Assembly (NCBI GenBank): GCA_014584345.1
Contig: JACTNB010000028.1
Location: forward strand, 13,837-77,836
Reading direction: 5' to 3'
DNA from: Planctomycetota bacterium
Lineage (GTDB): Bacteria; Planctomycetota; Planctomycetia; Planctomycetales; Planctomycetaceae
DNA length: 64,000 bases
Made by a program: the position numbers and the translations under genes. This document shows, piece by piece, positions 39,801 to 49,094 of the stretch (its first letter is position 1; every line of letters begins with the position of its first letter). The notes beneath the pieces are model-generated. The model did not search any database. It saw only the letters and a list, made by a program, of their open reading frames with translations, and was not told the DNA's origin.

Positions 39801-40048
39801 ACCAGCGCGGTCTGAAGGTTGGCCTCGCTGAACTCGTGCAATTCCCCCTTGAAGCGGATCTTGTTGAATTTCCGTAACTGTGGCACGAGGACGCCGTCGA
39901 GGATGACGCCAGAAAGTCTCCCGCCACGGAGCTCATCCGTCTCGTCCGGCGTCAAATACTGCCACCCCAGTTGCTGCAGCAGTTGCAGCGCTGGCACTTG
40001 AGAGATGTGGTCTTCCAGGAAGGAAGGTAGGTCATTGTGAATTGCCAT
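36842..40048 (-). CDS. hsdR: Type I restriction enzyme R subunit (HsdR)
   Basis: 1068 residues. The N-terminal PD-(D/E)xK nuclease has RPDLVLFVNGIPLCVIECKRP with Asp159, Glu173 and Lys175. The motor follows with Walker A HTQGSGKSL (Lys351), VLVTDRVDLDDQ, the DEGH box (446-449) and FTGTP, then helicase domain 2 with VDKLLTGFDAP and QAIARVNR. The C-terminal helical region probably docks to HsdM. All key residues are present, so cleavage should work. The ribosome binding site is GAGGGA ahead of MAIHNDLP. Ten bases separate it from the 569-residue gene upstream. Confidence 0.96.
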   Translation of the reverse strand: MAIHNDLPSFLEDHISQVPALQLLQQLGWQYLTPDETDELRGGRLSGVILDGVLVPQLRKFNKIRFKGELHEFSEANLQTALVALRDVLIDGLVRTNEKLYELLLWGKSLQQSIRGDLKSFPLQYIDWSPDTWLTNNVFHVTEEFVVERTGSHETCRPDLVLFVNGIPLCVIECKRPDIKDALDEAVSQHLRNQRDEYIPKLFLYSQLLVAISKNEAKYATTATPAKFWAVWKERTNVDGDVARLINTPLPDTAKDKLFGGRFHYVRQYFDALEHDGREVTEQDRALYCLCRPERLLELMQRFTLFDSGEKKVARYQQYFTVRSIMDRIRRVGSNGQRQGGVVWHTQGSGKSLTMVMLANAIATAPDIDDYKVVLVTDRVDLDDQIYKTFRHCGTEPVQARTGKHLAELIASHKSRIVTTVIDKFEAAVGKHAVRNENPNIFALVDEGHRGQYGEMHAKMRKVLPNACFIAFTGTPVMKKEKHTIDKFGGLIEPAYTIRQAVEDKAVVPLLYEGRHVEQKVERESIDAWFDRLTDQLTREQCADLKKKFTTTDQLNKAQQKVMRVAWDISVHYRDNWQGTPYKAQLVTQDKSTALLYKKFLDEFGMVSSEVLISGPDTREGNEDIEETNPDGIQAFWKKMMTRFGNEDQYNKQIINAFKHGDEPEIIIVVDKLLTGFDAPRNTVMYLTRKLKDHTLLQAIARVNRLCEGKEFGYIIDYRGVLAELDSALDLYSSLPEFAKEDLAGTLTDVTEEIKKLPEKHSQLWDLFKTLRNKKDEEAYERLLADEETRSQFYERLSGYARCLGIALASATFLEDTPASKIEKYKADLKFFMKLRSAVRLRYAEAIDFKEYEPKIQKLVDTYVGTGEVEKITDLVNIFDADAFAKEVDKLGSDASKADTIAFRTKRTIEEKMQEDPAFYRRFSEMLEDAIRAFREQRLSDAEYLRKVTEISSSVRSRTGDELPEPLRGRPVAQAFYGVAREVFSRYAGDGFDPQAVGAEAGVGIDDLIQRRRIVNWINNPDVQNQMKTDIEDYLFDLKEEHGFDLTFEDMDGIMEQCLEIARVRYPS

Positions 40049-40058
40049 CGATCTTCCC

Positions 40059-41768
40059 TCACGTCATCCGGTTGTCGAGATGGCTCGGAAGCCAGCCCAC
40101 GACAATCTGCTGAGTGTCAGCGTCCCAGAAGAAGTAGATACCGAGGCAATATCGCGTGTCCTTATTGCTCCCCTTCCTCAAGTGCCATTCCAGGAAACAG
40201 CTTCGATTGGACGAGGTCGGATACTTCACGAAGTAATCGTCCCCTTGTTCTCCAGCCCGCTCCTTCGAGATGGACCGGTCGAGGCGCAGCCCGAGATCCT
40301 CCAGAGCCTGGTCCGCCTTCTCTTTCGCACCGTCACGTCCCAGGCATTGATCTCTGTACTCATTGGCCAGGAACAACAGCGACTTGTAGACGAGACCGAC
40401 GTCTTCATAGTCAGCATTCTTCAGTCCGCGCAGAGCACGGGGGTGGAGGTTGACGCGACCGATCAGATGCTGGCTGGCCCAGTCAGGCAAGTCTTCGTAG
40501 TTGTCCGGAATGGCGGTTTCCGCCTCAGCGGTGCCGCCCGATTTCTGGCTCAAGGCCAGTCGCAGTGCGTCCAGCTGAAAGCGAAGCTGTCGGTTTTCGT
40601 CTTTGAACTGATCACGCTCCTTTGACGTCCGCTGAGCATCGTCGGCCCACTCTTCCGCCTCCTTAGTCACCTCGTCGATCTTGCCGCGGAGAGCAGCGAT
40701 TTCGTCTTCATACAGGGCTTTCCAGTCGCCTGAATCGCTCGTCCGGCTGCGGGCCACCTCCGCCAGTGTCGTCCGCGCCTCCGGGAGGAACAACAGGTCT
40801 TTCCAGTCAATACGACGAAAGACGCCGCTCTCAAACAGCCGCTGCAGCAGGAAGTCGGTAAAGGGGCCTTCGCCCAGACGGTCGTCGTCCGGTAACTTCC
40901 AGAACAGAATCTTCTCGGCAAAAGTCGAGGGATGCTGGCCGGGTTGGTCATTCTCCCAGTCGATGCCGGGGTGGTACGTGCGGACGGCCCCCAGGAACAC
41001 GCTCCACGGCTTTCCAACGAGATCCGTCCACTTGTATCCGAGTTCCCAGGGCAACTGGACGACATGAGCCAGGCCGCAGCAGCGATTCGCCAGCTCACGG
41101 GGGTCGAGAACGTAATCGGAGATTGGAATTTGGTGCCGGTTCTTGTCTGGCTGAGTCAAAACCACGACGGGAAGGCGTCGGTTCGGATTGGCCACGAAAT
41201 CATACAGCGACAGCACGTCATCCTGGTTCGCCAGCAACCAGGGCTGTCGGGTGAGTTTGCGGCCGTCATGCATCCCCAGTCGCTGCCCCAGTTCCACGAC
41301 AACTCGTGGACGGGTCATTTCGATTTCAACTTCACTGCCGTAGCTCAACGAGGCGCAGAACGAACGCACTCCCACCTGAATCTTGTCATCTATGCGAGTG
41401 AAGGCGATATCCGTCGTCCACGTCCGTCCGGGGACAGCAGGGCGATCACCATATGGCATGTCCGGATGTTCGAGACGGAATGACCACGAGCCGAGTTCGG
41501 GAATCGCGATGGCTTCAACCTTCTGACCTGGCCATTCGAGCCGGAAAGACTCGCCATCCCAGGCTGTTTGAGGGAGCCTTTCGGGAATTCTGTCCTTGAC
41601 CCAATACATGACCGTCTTGCAGGCTTCCTTGAGCTTTGCCTCGGCCGTCTCAGCTGTTGCCGGAATCTCCGCCGCCAATTGGTACGTTGTCCGAATCCAG
41701 GGACGTCCGGGGTTCGTGAGTGGACCCTGGGCTGTGGGCGTTTTTGAGGTTGTGGTTACGGTACTCAT
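40059..41768 (-). CDS. Unrecognised 569-residue protein between hsdS and hsdR
   Basis: 569 residues. I cannot assign a family. Residues 1-20 are Thr/Pro-rich. About 25-330 form a mixed domain with SFRLEHPDMPYGDRPAVPGR, LYDFVANPNRRLPVVVLTQP and PGIDWENDQP. A coiled coil runs from about residue 352 to 410 (LRGKIDEVTKEAEEWADDAQ, QFKDENRQLRFQLDALRLAL). A compact C-terminal domain from about 440 to the end (RCFLEWHLRKGSNKDTRYCLGIYFFWD after a helical part, ending VVGWLPSHLDN) looks like a small alpha/beta fold and recalls RelE/ParE-type sequences. It overlaps hsdS by four bases (ATGA), so it is co-translated with the core enzyme. Candidate accessory effector or regulator. Confidence 0.75.
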   Translation of the reverse strand: MSTVTTTSKTPTAQGPLTNPGRPWIRTTYQLAAEIPATAETAEAKLKEACKTVMYWVKDRIPERLPQTAWDGESFRLEWPGQKVEAIAIPELGSWSFRLEHPDMPYGDRPAVPGRTWTTDIAFTRIDDKIQVGVRSFCASLSYGSEVEIEMTRPRVVVELGQRLGMHDGRKLTRQPWLLANQDDVLSLYDFVANPNRRLPVVVLTQPDKNRHQIPISDYVLDPRELANRCCGLAHVVQLPWELGYKWTDLVGKPWSVFLGAVRTYHPGIDWENDQPGQHPSTFAEKILFWKLPDDDRLGEGPFTDFLLQRLFESGVFRRIDWKDLLFLPEARTTLAEVARSRTSDSGDWKALYEDEIAALRGKIDEVTKEAEEWADDAQRTSKERDQFKDENRQLRFQLDALRLALSQKSGGTAEAETAIPDNYEDLPDWASQHLIGRVNLHPRALRGLKNADYEDVGLVYKSLLFLANEYRDQCLGRDGAKEKADQALEDLGLRLDRSISKERAGEQGDDYFVKYPTSSNRSCFLEWHLRKGSNKDTRYCLGIYFFWDADTQQIVVGWLPSHLDNRMT

Positions 41769-42980
41769 GAGTTGGCCTCGCTGGTTGAAACTCGAATCTG
41801 TCCCGTCAGCAACTTCTGCATCAGGCCTCGCTTCTCGGTCACCATCAAATTCCGCTGCTGCTCAAGCAACGCGATCTCCTTCGGAATGCCATCCAACGCA
41901 CTCGCAATTTGCTTTTGCTCCGGCACGCTGGGGAATGGAACGGGATGCTTGGCCAGGTTGTCCCTGTAGATGTGGACGATGGATTGGCCTTGAGCGACTC
42001 GGGACCGATAGCGAAAGGCTTCCTGTGCATTCAGGGCAAAGCTGAGGAAAAGTGGGTCGCCCTCGTGTGGCCTGAAGATGATGACGTCGCCGCCAGCGAC
42101 TGCGCCCTTTGGACCAAGGTAGACGGCAGGCTTGGCAATCTCGTCGGCCGTTTCGCCCGACGATGGAAACAGGATGTCGTTGCGCCGAATCTGAGTGCTC
42201 TTCGCCGCCATTTCAGGTGAAACACGCGACCTGACGCGCCGGACGGCAATGTCATAAGTCGTATAGAGTTCCCCGTAGAGGATTGCTGGCACACCGTCTC
42301 CGTCAACGAGGTCCGACTTTCCGAAGCCCTTCCCCTTGGCGAACGAACCGATGTCGCTTAGGCACCGAGCAGGCCACGGTTGATCGGAGAACTCTGGGAA
42401 TCGACGCTTTCCAGTCAGGAGCTGCTGCATGAAGCCCTGCATGAGCTGCCGCTTCGCAGCGATAAGCTTCCGCATTCGCCGGATCGATTGGTCACAAGTT
42501 GTGAGGATCTCAACGATGCGCTGCTGCTCGTTCGGTGGTGGCACTGGAATCTTCAGGCGCTTGAACTCCTCTTGGCCCAGCGTCTTGTTCCGTCCAGCGC
42601 CACCGGGCGATGCCAGTGTCAGGATGTGCTTACCACGTGGCGAGGAAAAGTAGAGATACGCAAATTCAGGCAGCAGCTCTCCGTTGAGTGACCGGTACAT
42701 TGGGAACCGATGAGATGCGATCAATCCACATTCACGTTCGGTCGTGAGTGCGACGGCCTGCTCCCACGCGAAGATGATGTTGAATACCAGGCATCCTGGC
42801 TCAACCCAAAACACGCGTTTGGAACCGATTGTCTTGCCGGTGGTAGGCGGCTTGTGGAAGATCCCCTTACAGTGGCTTCGAATCCCAATTTCCTGATATT
42901 GCTGATCGCGCTCGACGCGAACAGGTCGAACGACACGTTCGAGAAGGTCACCGAGCGGGACCATGGGCCACGCAGCTGTG

Positions 42981-42991
<11 letters not shown>
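41765..42991 (-). CDS. hsdS: Type I restriction specificity subunit (HsdS)
   Basis: 408 residues with two target-recognition domains. TRD1 lies at about 1-150, the first conserved spacer helix starts IPVPPPNEQQRIVEILTTCDQSI at about 151, TRD2 is at about 200-350 and the second spacer is FPSVPEQKQIASALDGIPKE to the end. Each half recognises one side of a bipartite DNA target. It overlaps the end of hsdM by 11 bases and the next gene by four. Confidence 0.94.
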
Positions 42992-44477
<1,486 letters not shown>

Positions 44478-44492
44478 GAGTTTCCTTTCTGA

Positions 44493-45101
44493 TCACGAGG
44501 GCTGACGGGCAGCCTTCATGCTGAGTGACTGAATGAGTTGATTTCGTTTATCCTGGATCGCCGCCACCAGCCGCGACTCCTTCACCCGCAGATCGTCGAG
44601 GTTGACGATGCTCTCCTGCGTGGCGAGCGGCGGGATTTCCACTTCCAAATCTTCGATGTCTTTGCGGGCCACAAGGGGCTGTTGAGTTCCCTTCATGAAT
44701 GTCCGCAGTACTGCCTGGAACGGTGGCTGGTTGATGTACCATGCCAGATAGCGCGGCAGCACCTTGTCGGTCGATGGCCGCAGGATGAAGAAGTACCCGG
44801 TGGCCACGGCGTCACGGAGCGGCTCGGTGATCGCGGTCGCGAACAACCGATGGCCGCGTGACAGGAAGAGCACGTCGCCCTGGGTGGCTTCATACTTTTC
44901 CCGGTCGACGTCGATTTGAACCGGTGTCAGATCGTCGGTGTGGAGCCGCCGATCATCGTCGATGTCCTTGATCTGAATCACACGCACCACGCCCGGCGGC
45001 AGCGTCTCTGCCTTCCCGCCAGACAACTCCACCGGGACCACCTTCTCGCGGAACTGGTAGCCGTTGCGGATGTCAGTGATTTTGGCCAGTCGAGCCTTCA
45101 C
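44493..45101 (-). CDS. Half-length S-type subunit with a single target-recognition domain
   Basis: 202 residues from a GTG start with GGAAAG upstream; the open frame runs further but has no better start. It reads as one S module: KITDIRNGYQFREKVVPVEL, VIQIKDIDDDRRLHTDDLTP, GDVLFLSRGHRLFATAITEP, then a single spacer helix VEIPPLATQESIVNLDDLRV and a coiled-coil end. It lies 15 bases upstream of hsdM. Half-S proteins can dimerise or compete with full S, so it might give a second specificity or act as a modulator. It could also be a BREX-like or degenerate S remnant, but no frameshift is visible. Confidence 0.75.
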   Translation of the reverse strand: MKARLAKITDIRNGYQFREKVVPVELSGGKAETLPPGVVRVIQIKDIDDDRRLHTDDLTPVQIDVDREKYEATQGDVLFLSRGHRLFATAITEPLRDAVATGYFFILRPSTDKVLPRYLAWYINQPPFQAVLRTFMKGTQQPLVARKDIEDLEVEIPPLATQESIVNLDDLRVKESRLVAAIQDKRNQLIQSLSMKAARQPS

Positions 45102-45174
45102 GCCATTCTTTCCGTTTCTATGAGGCAAACCGGTGAGCCGCAGCCGTGGCGACGGCCCACCAGCGAAATGACAA

Positions 45175-45480
45175 CTACTCCCGCGTCGTGCTGGTGATAC
45201 GGTAGGCATAGACGTACCGGGTGTCTGGCCCGCCGCCACCGCCGCCACCCTTACAACCGAGCGACAGGAAATACCTCTCCACCCCACGAGCAACCGTGTC
45301 GCTGCCGCAGTTGCGGAAAATCCACGTCCCGTTCTTCTCGTCCACGCCGTGGCGATTGAACAGACAGTCGCGGGGGTCGGAGGCGATGCCGCAATACCAC
45401 GCGGCGAAGCCGCCGCCGCATTGCTGAATGTGGGCCAGGATTTCCGTTTGGGCCTGGCCGGTCAGGATCGAACTCATCAT
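45175..45480 (-). CDS. Small GIY-YIG-like protein, first gene of the restriction operon
   Basis: 101 residues from ATG at 45480, with GAGGT upstream. The centre reads FAAWYCGIASDPRDCLFNRH and later VARGVERYFLSLG with a Gly-rich run and PDTRYVYAYRIT. This resembles the small GIY-YIG-superfamily proteins (typical pattern Y.GIA.DP...L...H). A catalytic Arg and Glu of true nucleases may be R in SDPRD and E in ARGVE. It sits 73 bases before the half-S gene on the same strand. It may be a nicking-type or regulatory nuclease; the function is not known to me. Confidence 0.65.
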   Translation of the reverse strand: MMSSILTGQAQTEILAHIQQCGGGFAAWYCGIASDPRDCLFNRHGVDEKNGTWIFRNCGSDTVARGVERYFLSLGCKGGGGGGGPDTRYVYAYRITSTTRE

Positions 45481-45917
45481 CTGATACCTCGAACACGAAA
45501 CATTTGGGTCAACGGCCCGGCGGCACGATGCCGCAGGGCGAACAACATGCAGCCGGCCGGAACCTCCTTTTGGGGCTGCGGAATCTTGACCCGCGTGATC
45601 GAGGCGACGATACTGGGCGTAACAAGAAGCGCCGTCGCTCGGGCGGATCAAGTTCGGGCACGGCCGAGGGGTTGGTGTTACAGCACCTGCCCCTTTTTTG
45701 CAGCCTGAGAGACGCCTCCCAGAACAACCGCTGTATGGCCAACACTCACATTAGACTGTCCGATAACCTCGCAGTCAATCATCTTTGTTGCGAGTATAGC
45801 CAGTGCAGGGATATTTCTGTACTGAGGCGGTGGCGCAAGTAGAGTGTTAGCAATGTGTTGCGGAGGCGGGAGTTTTTTTCAGAAAAATCATCCCAGGCAT
45901 CGTCTTCCGCATCACTC
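45481..45917. other. Leader and junction between restriction operon and prophage
   Basis: About 440 bases. It holds the minus-strand promoter at 45750-45778 and a leader of about 260 bases upstream of the GIY-YIG-like gene, with a hairpin-like GGTG..CACC stem in a GGGG..CCCC frame near 45675-45700. Beyond the promoter towards the prophage I see no gene. The left attachment site of the element may be here. Confidence 0.5.
45750..45778 (-). promoter_or_regulatory. Sigma-70 promoter of the restriction operon
   Basis: TTGACT (45773-45778) and TCTAAT (45750-45755) on the minus strand are separated by 17 bases, a near-consensus sigma-70 pair. Transcription would start near 45743 and read into the GIY-YIG-like gene about 260 bases downstream. 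Confidence 0.7.
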
Positions 45918-46313
45918 CTACCTGCCGACGACGGCTTTCCACATCTCCCGCTGCCGCGACCAGTCGATCTCGGCGGAGATGGGACGCAGCATTTTCTCGT
46001 GGATCGCGGATTTGCCCGCCGTTACCCGGGGCAGGAACAGCAGTTCTTCCTGGATGTCCGGGGCCAACAGTGTCAGCGCCAGTATCTGCGACATGCGGGG
46101 CTGCGTGACGTGGCCAAGGCGGGCCAGTTCGTGAATGTCCGAGACCTCACGGGTTTGCAGCATCCGCTCGAGGCGGATGGCCACGGCCATCAGACGGGAG
46201 ATGCGCGGGACGCGGCCGGGCTCCACCGGTTTTGGTTCCGTGGTTGCCGGGGTAACGCGACGGCGGCCGTGCGCTTCGCGGGTAAATTGAACCTTGCGTT
46301 TGACGGTAATCAT
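45918..46313 (-). CDS. HTH protein downstream of the serine recombinase
   Basis: 131 residues. A basic N-terminus with RKVQFTREAHGRRRV is followed by a predicted helix-turn-helix of KorB/ParB type (VSDIHELARLGHVTQPRMSQ ILALTLL) at about residues 58-88. The ATG overlaps the recombinase stop by four bases. Small HTH genes in this position are common in planctomycete recombinase loci; a role as recombination cofactor or directionality factor is an inference. Confidence 0.65.
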   Translation of the reverse strand: MITVKRKVQFTREAHGRRRVTPATTEPKPVEPGRVPRISRLMAVAIRLERMLQTREVSDIHELARLGHVTQPRMSQILALTLLAPDIQEELLFLPRVTAGKSAIHEKMLRPISAEIDWSRQREMWKAVVGR

Positions 46314-47872
46314 GCGGCGTCCTCCACGCTCCCCTGGGCGAGCGTTCTGATAGCGGATGGGTGAAAGGTGATTGCGAGCGTGCTGTCTACGGGATCGAAT
46401 TCGACACGGTCGATCAGCAGCGCCAGCACCTGGGCCTGCTCTCGCGAACTCAGCGCGTTCCAGACGTTGTCGAAATCGGCGAACGCCGCGTCGACGTCGG
46501 CCTGGCTGATCCGCTGAATCTCGACCTCGGCAATTCGGGACCGGACCTGGGCCAGTTGCTGTTCGGCCCGCGACACCCGCTCGTGCAGATCTGCAATCCG
46601 GGCGGTCGTCGCGCTGCTGGGTTCCGGCGTCACCGCCAGCCGGGCGATTTCCGCGTGGTCCCGCCCCAGTTGGCGTTCGAGTTGCCGCTGCTGAGTCGTG
46701 AGTTCTGCGAGGTCCGTCTCCGTGGCGGAACAGGCCTGCTTCAGCACCTCGGACCGCAGGCCGTCGTCATGCGCGAGACACCGAATCTGGTCGACCACCT
46801 CGGCTTCAATCTCAGCGGCAGGCAGCGATTTGGTGGGGCAGGTCTTCCAGCCGCTCTTGATCGCCTTCACGCAGGTGTAATAGCGATATCGCTTCGACCC
46901 GCGCCCGGTGAAGGTGTGAACCATCGATTGGTCGCACGCCCGGCAGTGCAGCAGCCCCTTCAGCAGTGCCCCGTATTTGTTGACCAGATGGTTGCCACGC
47001 CCGCGCCCATTCTGCTGGAGCTTGGACTGCACTTTCTCGAATACTGCCGCGTCGATGATCGGTTCGTGTTCCCCGTCATAGACCTCGGTCTTGTGCTTGA
47101 TCTTCCCGATGTAGATCGGGTTTGTGAGCAGGGCATAGATGGAACACTTGTCGAATGGCCGCCCGCCACGTGCGGCTCCTTTCTTCGTCTTCCACGTCTT
47201 GTTGCACCACCCCCGCCGCGTCAGTTCCTCGACGACCGGCAGCAGCGAGCCGAGTTCCAGATACAGGCTGAAGATGCGCCGGACCTGCGTGGCCTCTTCG
47301 GCGTTCACGACCAGTTTCGGGCTGGGGTTGGAACGGTCGACGTCGTACCCCAGCATCGGGACGCCCCCGGTCCATTTCCCCTTCCGCCGTTGGGCGGAGA
47401 GCTTATCCCGGATGCGCTCCCCGATGATTTCCCGTTCGAACTGCGCGAACGACAGCAGGATGTTGAGCGTGAGCCGCCCCATCGAATGGGTCGTGTTGAA
47501 CTGCTGCGTGACCGACACGAACGAAGCACCGTTCTTGTCGAACGTCTCCATGATCCGGGCAAAGTCCAGCAGCGAACGGCTGAGCCGGTCGACCTTGTAA
47601 ACGACCACGCAGTCCACCTTGCCGGCAGCGATGTCTGCCAACAGCCGATTCAGCGCCGGGCGTTCCATGTTGCCCCCGGAGAACCCGCCATCATCGTAGT
47701 GGTCCGGGAGGCAGACCCAGCCTTCGTGCTGCTGGCTGGCGATGAAAGCCTCGGCCGATTCCCGTTGGGCGTCGAGGGAGTTGAATTCTAACTCCAGACC
47801 CTCCTCCGACGACTTGCGGGTGTAGATCGCGCAGCGGACCGTCGGGGCGGTTGGTTTCTTGTTTCGGCTCAT
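46310..47872 (-). CDS. Large serine recombinase (integrase of the element)
   Basis: 520 residues from the ATG at 47872, which overlaps the DUF2924 stop. The resolvase catalytic domain is at 1-155 with the nucleophile Ser in AIYTRKSSEEG (about residue 21) and VVYKVDRLSRSLLDFA. The recombinase domain follows with GVPMLGYDVD and RRIFSLYLELGSL. A zinc-ribbon part has LLHCRACDQSMVHTF and YYTCVKAIKSGWKTCP, and a coiled coil follows near residues 385-460. Large serine recombinases integrate phage DNA into specific att sites. It marks the left end of the prophage region. Confidence 0.93.
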   Translation of the reverse strand: MSRNKKPTAPTVRCAIYTRKSSEEGLELEFNSLDAQRESAEAFIASQQHEGWVCLPDHYDDGGFSGGNMERPALNRLLADIAAGKVDCVVVYKVDRLSRSLLDFARIMETFDKNGASFVSVTQQFNTTHSMGRLTLNILLSFAQFEREIIGERIRDKLSAQRRKGKWTGGVPMLGYDVDRSNPSPKLVVNAEEATQVRRIFSLYLELGSLLPVVEELTRRGWCNKTWKTKKGAARGGRPFDKCSIYALLTNPIYIGKIKHKTEVYDGEHEPIIDAAVFEKVQSKLQQNGRGRGNHLVNKYGALLKGLLHCRACDQSMVHTFTGRGSKRYRYYTCVKAIKSGWKTCPTKSLPAAEIEAEVVDQIRCLAHDDGLRSEVLKQACSATETDLAELTTQQRQLERQLGRDHAEIARLAVTPEPSSATTARIADLHERVSRAEQQLAQVRSRIAEVEIQRISQADVDAAFADFDNVWNALSSREQAQVLALLIDRVEFDPVDSTLAITFHPSAIRTLAQGSVEDAA

Positions 47873-48354
47873 TTCTTCCCCCACAGGCGGAAGAACAGAA
47901 AGCCGTTCATATGCGAACCGGTGACCGCCTTGGCGATGGCCGACAGCGACTTGTACCGCTGGCCCTCGTACTCGAACCCGTCTGCCACGACCAGGACGCG
48001 GATCGTGCGACCTTTGTAGTCGCGTTCGATCCAGTTGCCCGGTGGCGGCAGACGGCGATCTCGGCCCTCGGGCGGCGGAATTGTTTCCGGTTGCGTGTCG
48101 GTCGACTTCTCCTTTTCGCGGGGCGGCGTGACACGAATCTCCGCGTCGTCGGCCAACTCCTCAGCACGCTGGCGGGCGCGGTCGGAAAGACCTCCCTCCG
48201 CATTGGCCTGCAACCGCCACGCGATGCGGCGGATCAGGTAGCGCTTGTGCCGGCTGCGGCACTCCTCCCCGAACACCTCTTCAAATCTCTTGGCGAGCTG
48301 GTTCACCGACATCTTTTCCAGTCGGGCCACCTCTCTGGCCACGGTTGTCTTCAT
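47869..48354 (-). CDS. DUF2924 protein
   Basis: 161 residues. The N-terminal helix SVNQLAKRFEEVFGEECRSR and the block NKRYLIRRIAWRLQ-like RHKRYLIRRIAWRLQANAEG are characteristic, and the C-terminal GRTIRVLVVADGFEYEGQRY with SLSAIAKAVTGSHMNGFLFF completes the DUF2924 pattern. Genes of this family nearly always precede large serine recombinases and are suspected to assist them. The role is unproven. It shares ATGA overlaps with both neighbours. Confidence 0.85.
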   Translation of the reverse strand: MKTTVAREVARLEKMSVNQLAKRFEEVFGEECRSRHKRYLIRRIAWRLQANAEGGLSDRARQRAEELADDAEIRVTPPREKEKSTDTQPETIPPPEGRDRRLPPPGNWIERDYKGRTIRVLVVADGFEYEGQRYKSLSAIAKAVTGSHMNGFLFFRLWGKK

Positions 48355-48545
48355 CGCTGGTCTCCCTGGTGATTGGGCACGTCGGTCATTTCGGCGGGGG
48401 CATCCGCTTCCTGACGACCGGCCTCATGGGTTTGTGGTGTGCCGGACCGTTCCTTCCAGAGTCCTGTCCGTTCGGCGCGCTGCCGAACTCGGGACAGGCC
48501 ACGGGCCAGAAGGGAGGCCAGGCTGCTTTCACGCGATTCGTTCAT
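48351..48545 (-). CDS. Small hypothetical protein upstream of DUF2924
   Basis: 64 residues, charged and mostly helical (ESSLASLLARGLSRVRQRAE). The site GAGGTG lies about five bases before the ATG, and the stop overlaps the DUF2924 ATG, so it is probably a real, coupled gene. No family recognised. Confidence 0.55.
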   Translation of the reverse strand: MNESRESSLASLLARGLSRVRQRAERTGLWKERSGTPQTHEAGRQEADAPAEMTDVPNHQGDQR

Positions 48546-48780
48546 CGTTCACCTCGCATTCCGAGGCTCGCCGGGAATCGGCGAGACCGTTGGACACAGA
48601 GAGCCTCGTTTCCGAGACAAGCTCAAGGCATGTGTCGCGAGATACTGAAGATTGGCCGGGATCGACCGATCGCGTTGCGCGGTGATGACGCTGCACCCCC
48701 AGCGCGAGAATCGCGGCAACCTGGATGCGACGCGCTTCTGGCGCGAGTTCAGAGACTGGGGAATCGGACTTGTTCGACAC
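48529..48780 (-). CDS. Possible first small gene of the recombinase operon
   Basis: 83 residues from a GTG start. The part LAPEARRIQVAAILALGVQRHHRA and the end CLELVSETRLSVSNGLA recall small proteins found upstream of DUF2924/recombinase pairs in planctomycetes, from memory. The ribosome binding site is weak, so the start is uncertain. It overlaps the next gene by 17 bases. Confidence 0.5.
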   Translation of the reverse strand: MSNKSDSPVSELAPEARRIQVAAILALGVQRHHRATRSVDPGQSSVSRDTCLELVSETRLSVSNGLADSRRASECEVNDERIA

Positions 48781-49094
48781 TTCGCGGGCACCACTTTCCA
48801 GGGATCAACGACGCGGACGCCAGCAGCGTCCGTCCCTGGGTTATGTATGCCTTCCCGCTCCGTCCCCGCGCGCAGGACCAGTGATTTTCGGCTGAAAAAC
48901 CGCCTCGCACCATTTGCCACACGCTTTGTGGCAATGCCACACGAGTTGTGACGCGACGTCTCCGCCGAGAGGCCATAACCCGGCGGTCAGGCTCGCGTCT
49001 GTGTTTTCTCTGCGATCAAAACGTTGATCGCAGCACAGCTTCCACGCGTCGCCTGTGAACCGCTGTGGGTGGCTGCCTCCGGCAGGAGACAGCC
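48781..49094. other. Divergent control region of the prophage
   Basis: About 310 bases between the minus-strand recombinase operon and the plus-strand early genes. It contains the two palindromic operator-like sites at 48914-48954. Clear promoters could not be picked. Confidence 0.55.
48914..48954. promoter_or_regulatory. Tandem palindromic operator-like sites
   Basis: Site 1 has the half-sites TTGCCACA and TGTGGCAA with a five-base spacer (48914-48934) and is perfectly symmetric. Directly next to it lies TGCCACA-5-TGTGACG (48936-48954), an imperfect second copy. Tandem operators in a divergent region are typical of phage repressor control. No matching repressor gene is visible in this window. 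Confidence 0.6.

Noticed and set aside
45509..45745. 78-codon frame in the restriction leader
   Set aside because: Arg/Pro/Cys-rich, no ribosome binding site, and it begins near the predicted transcription start.
46361..47791. Long plus-strand frame opposite the recombinase (476 codons)
   Set aside because: Antisense shadow of the serine recombinase.
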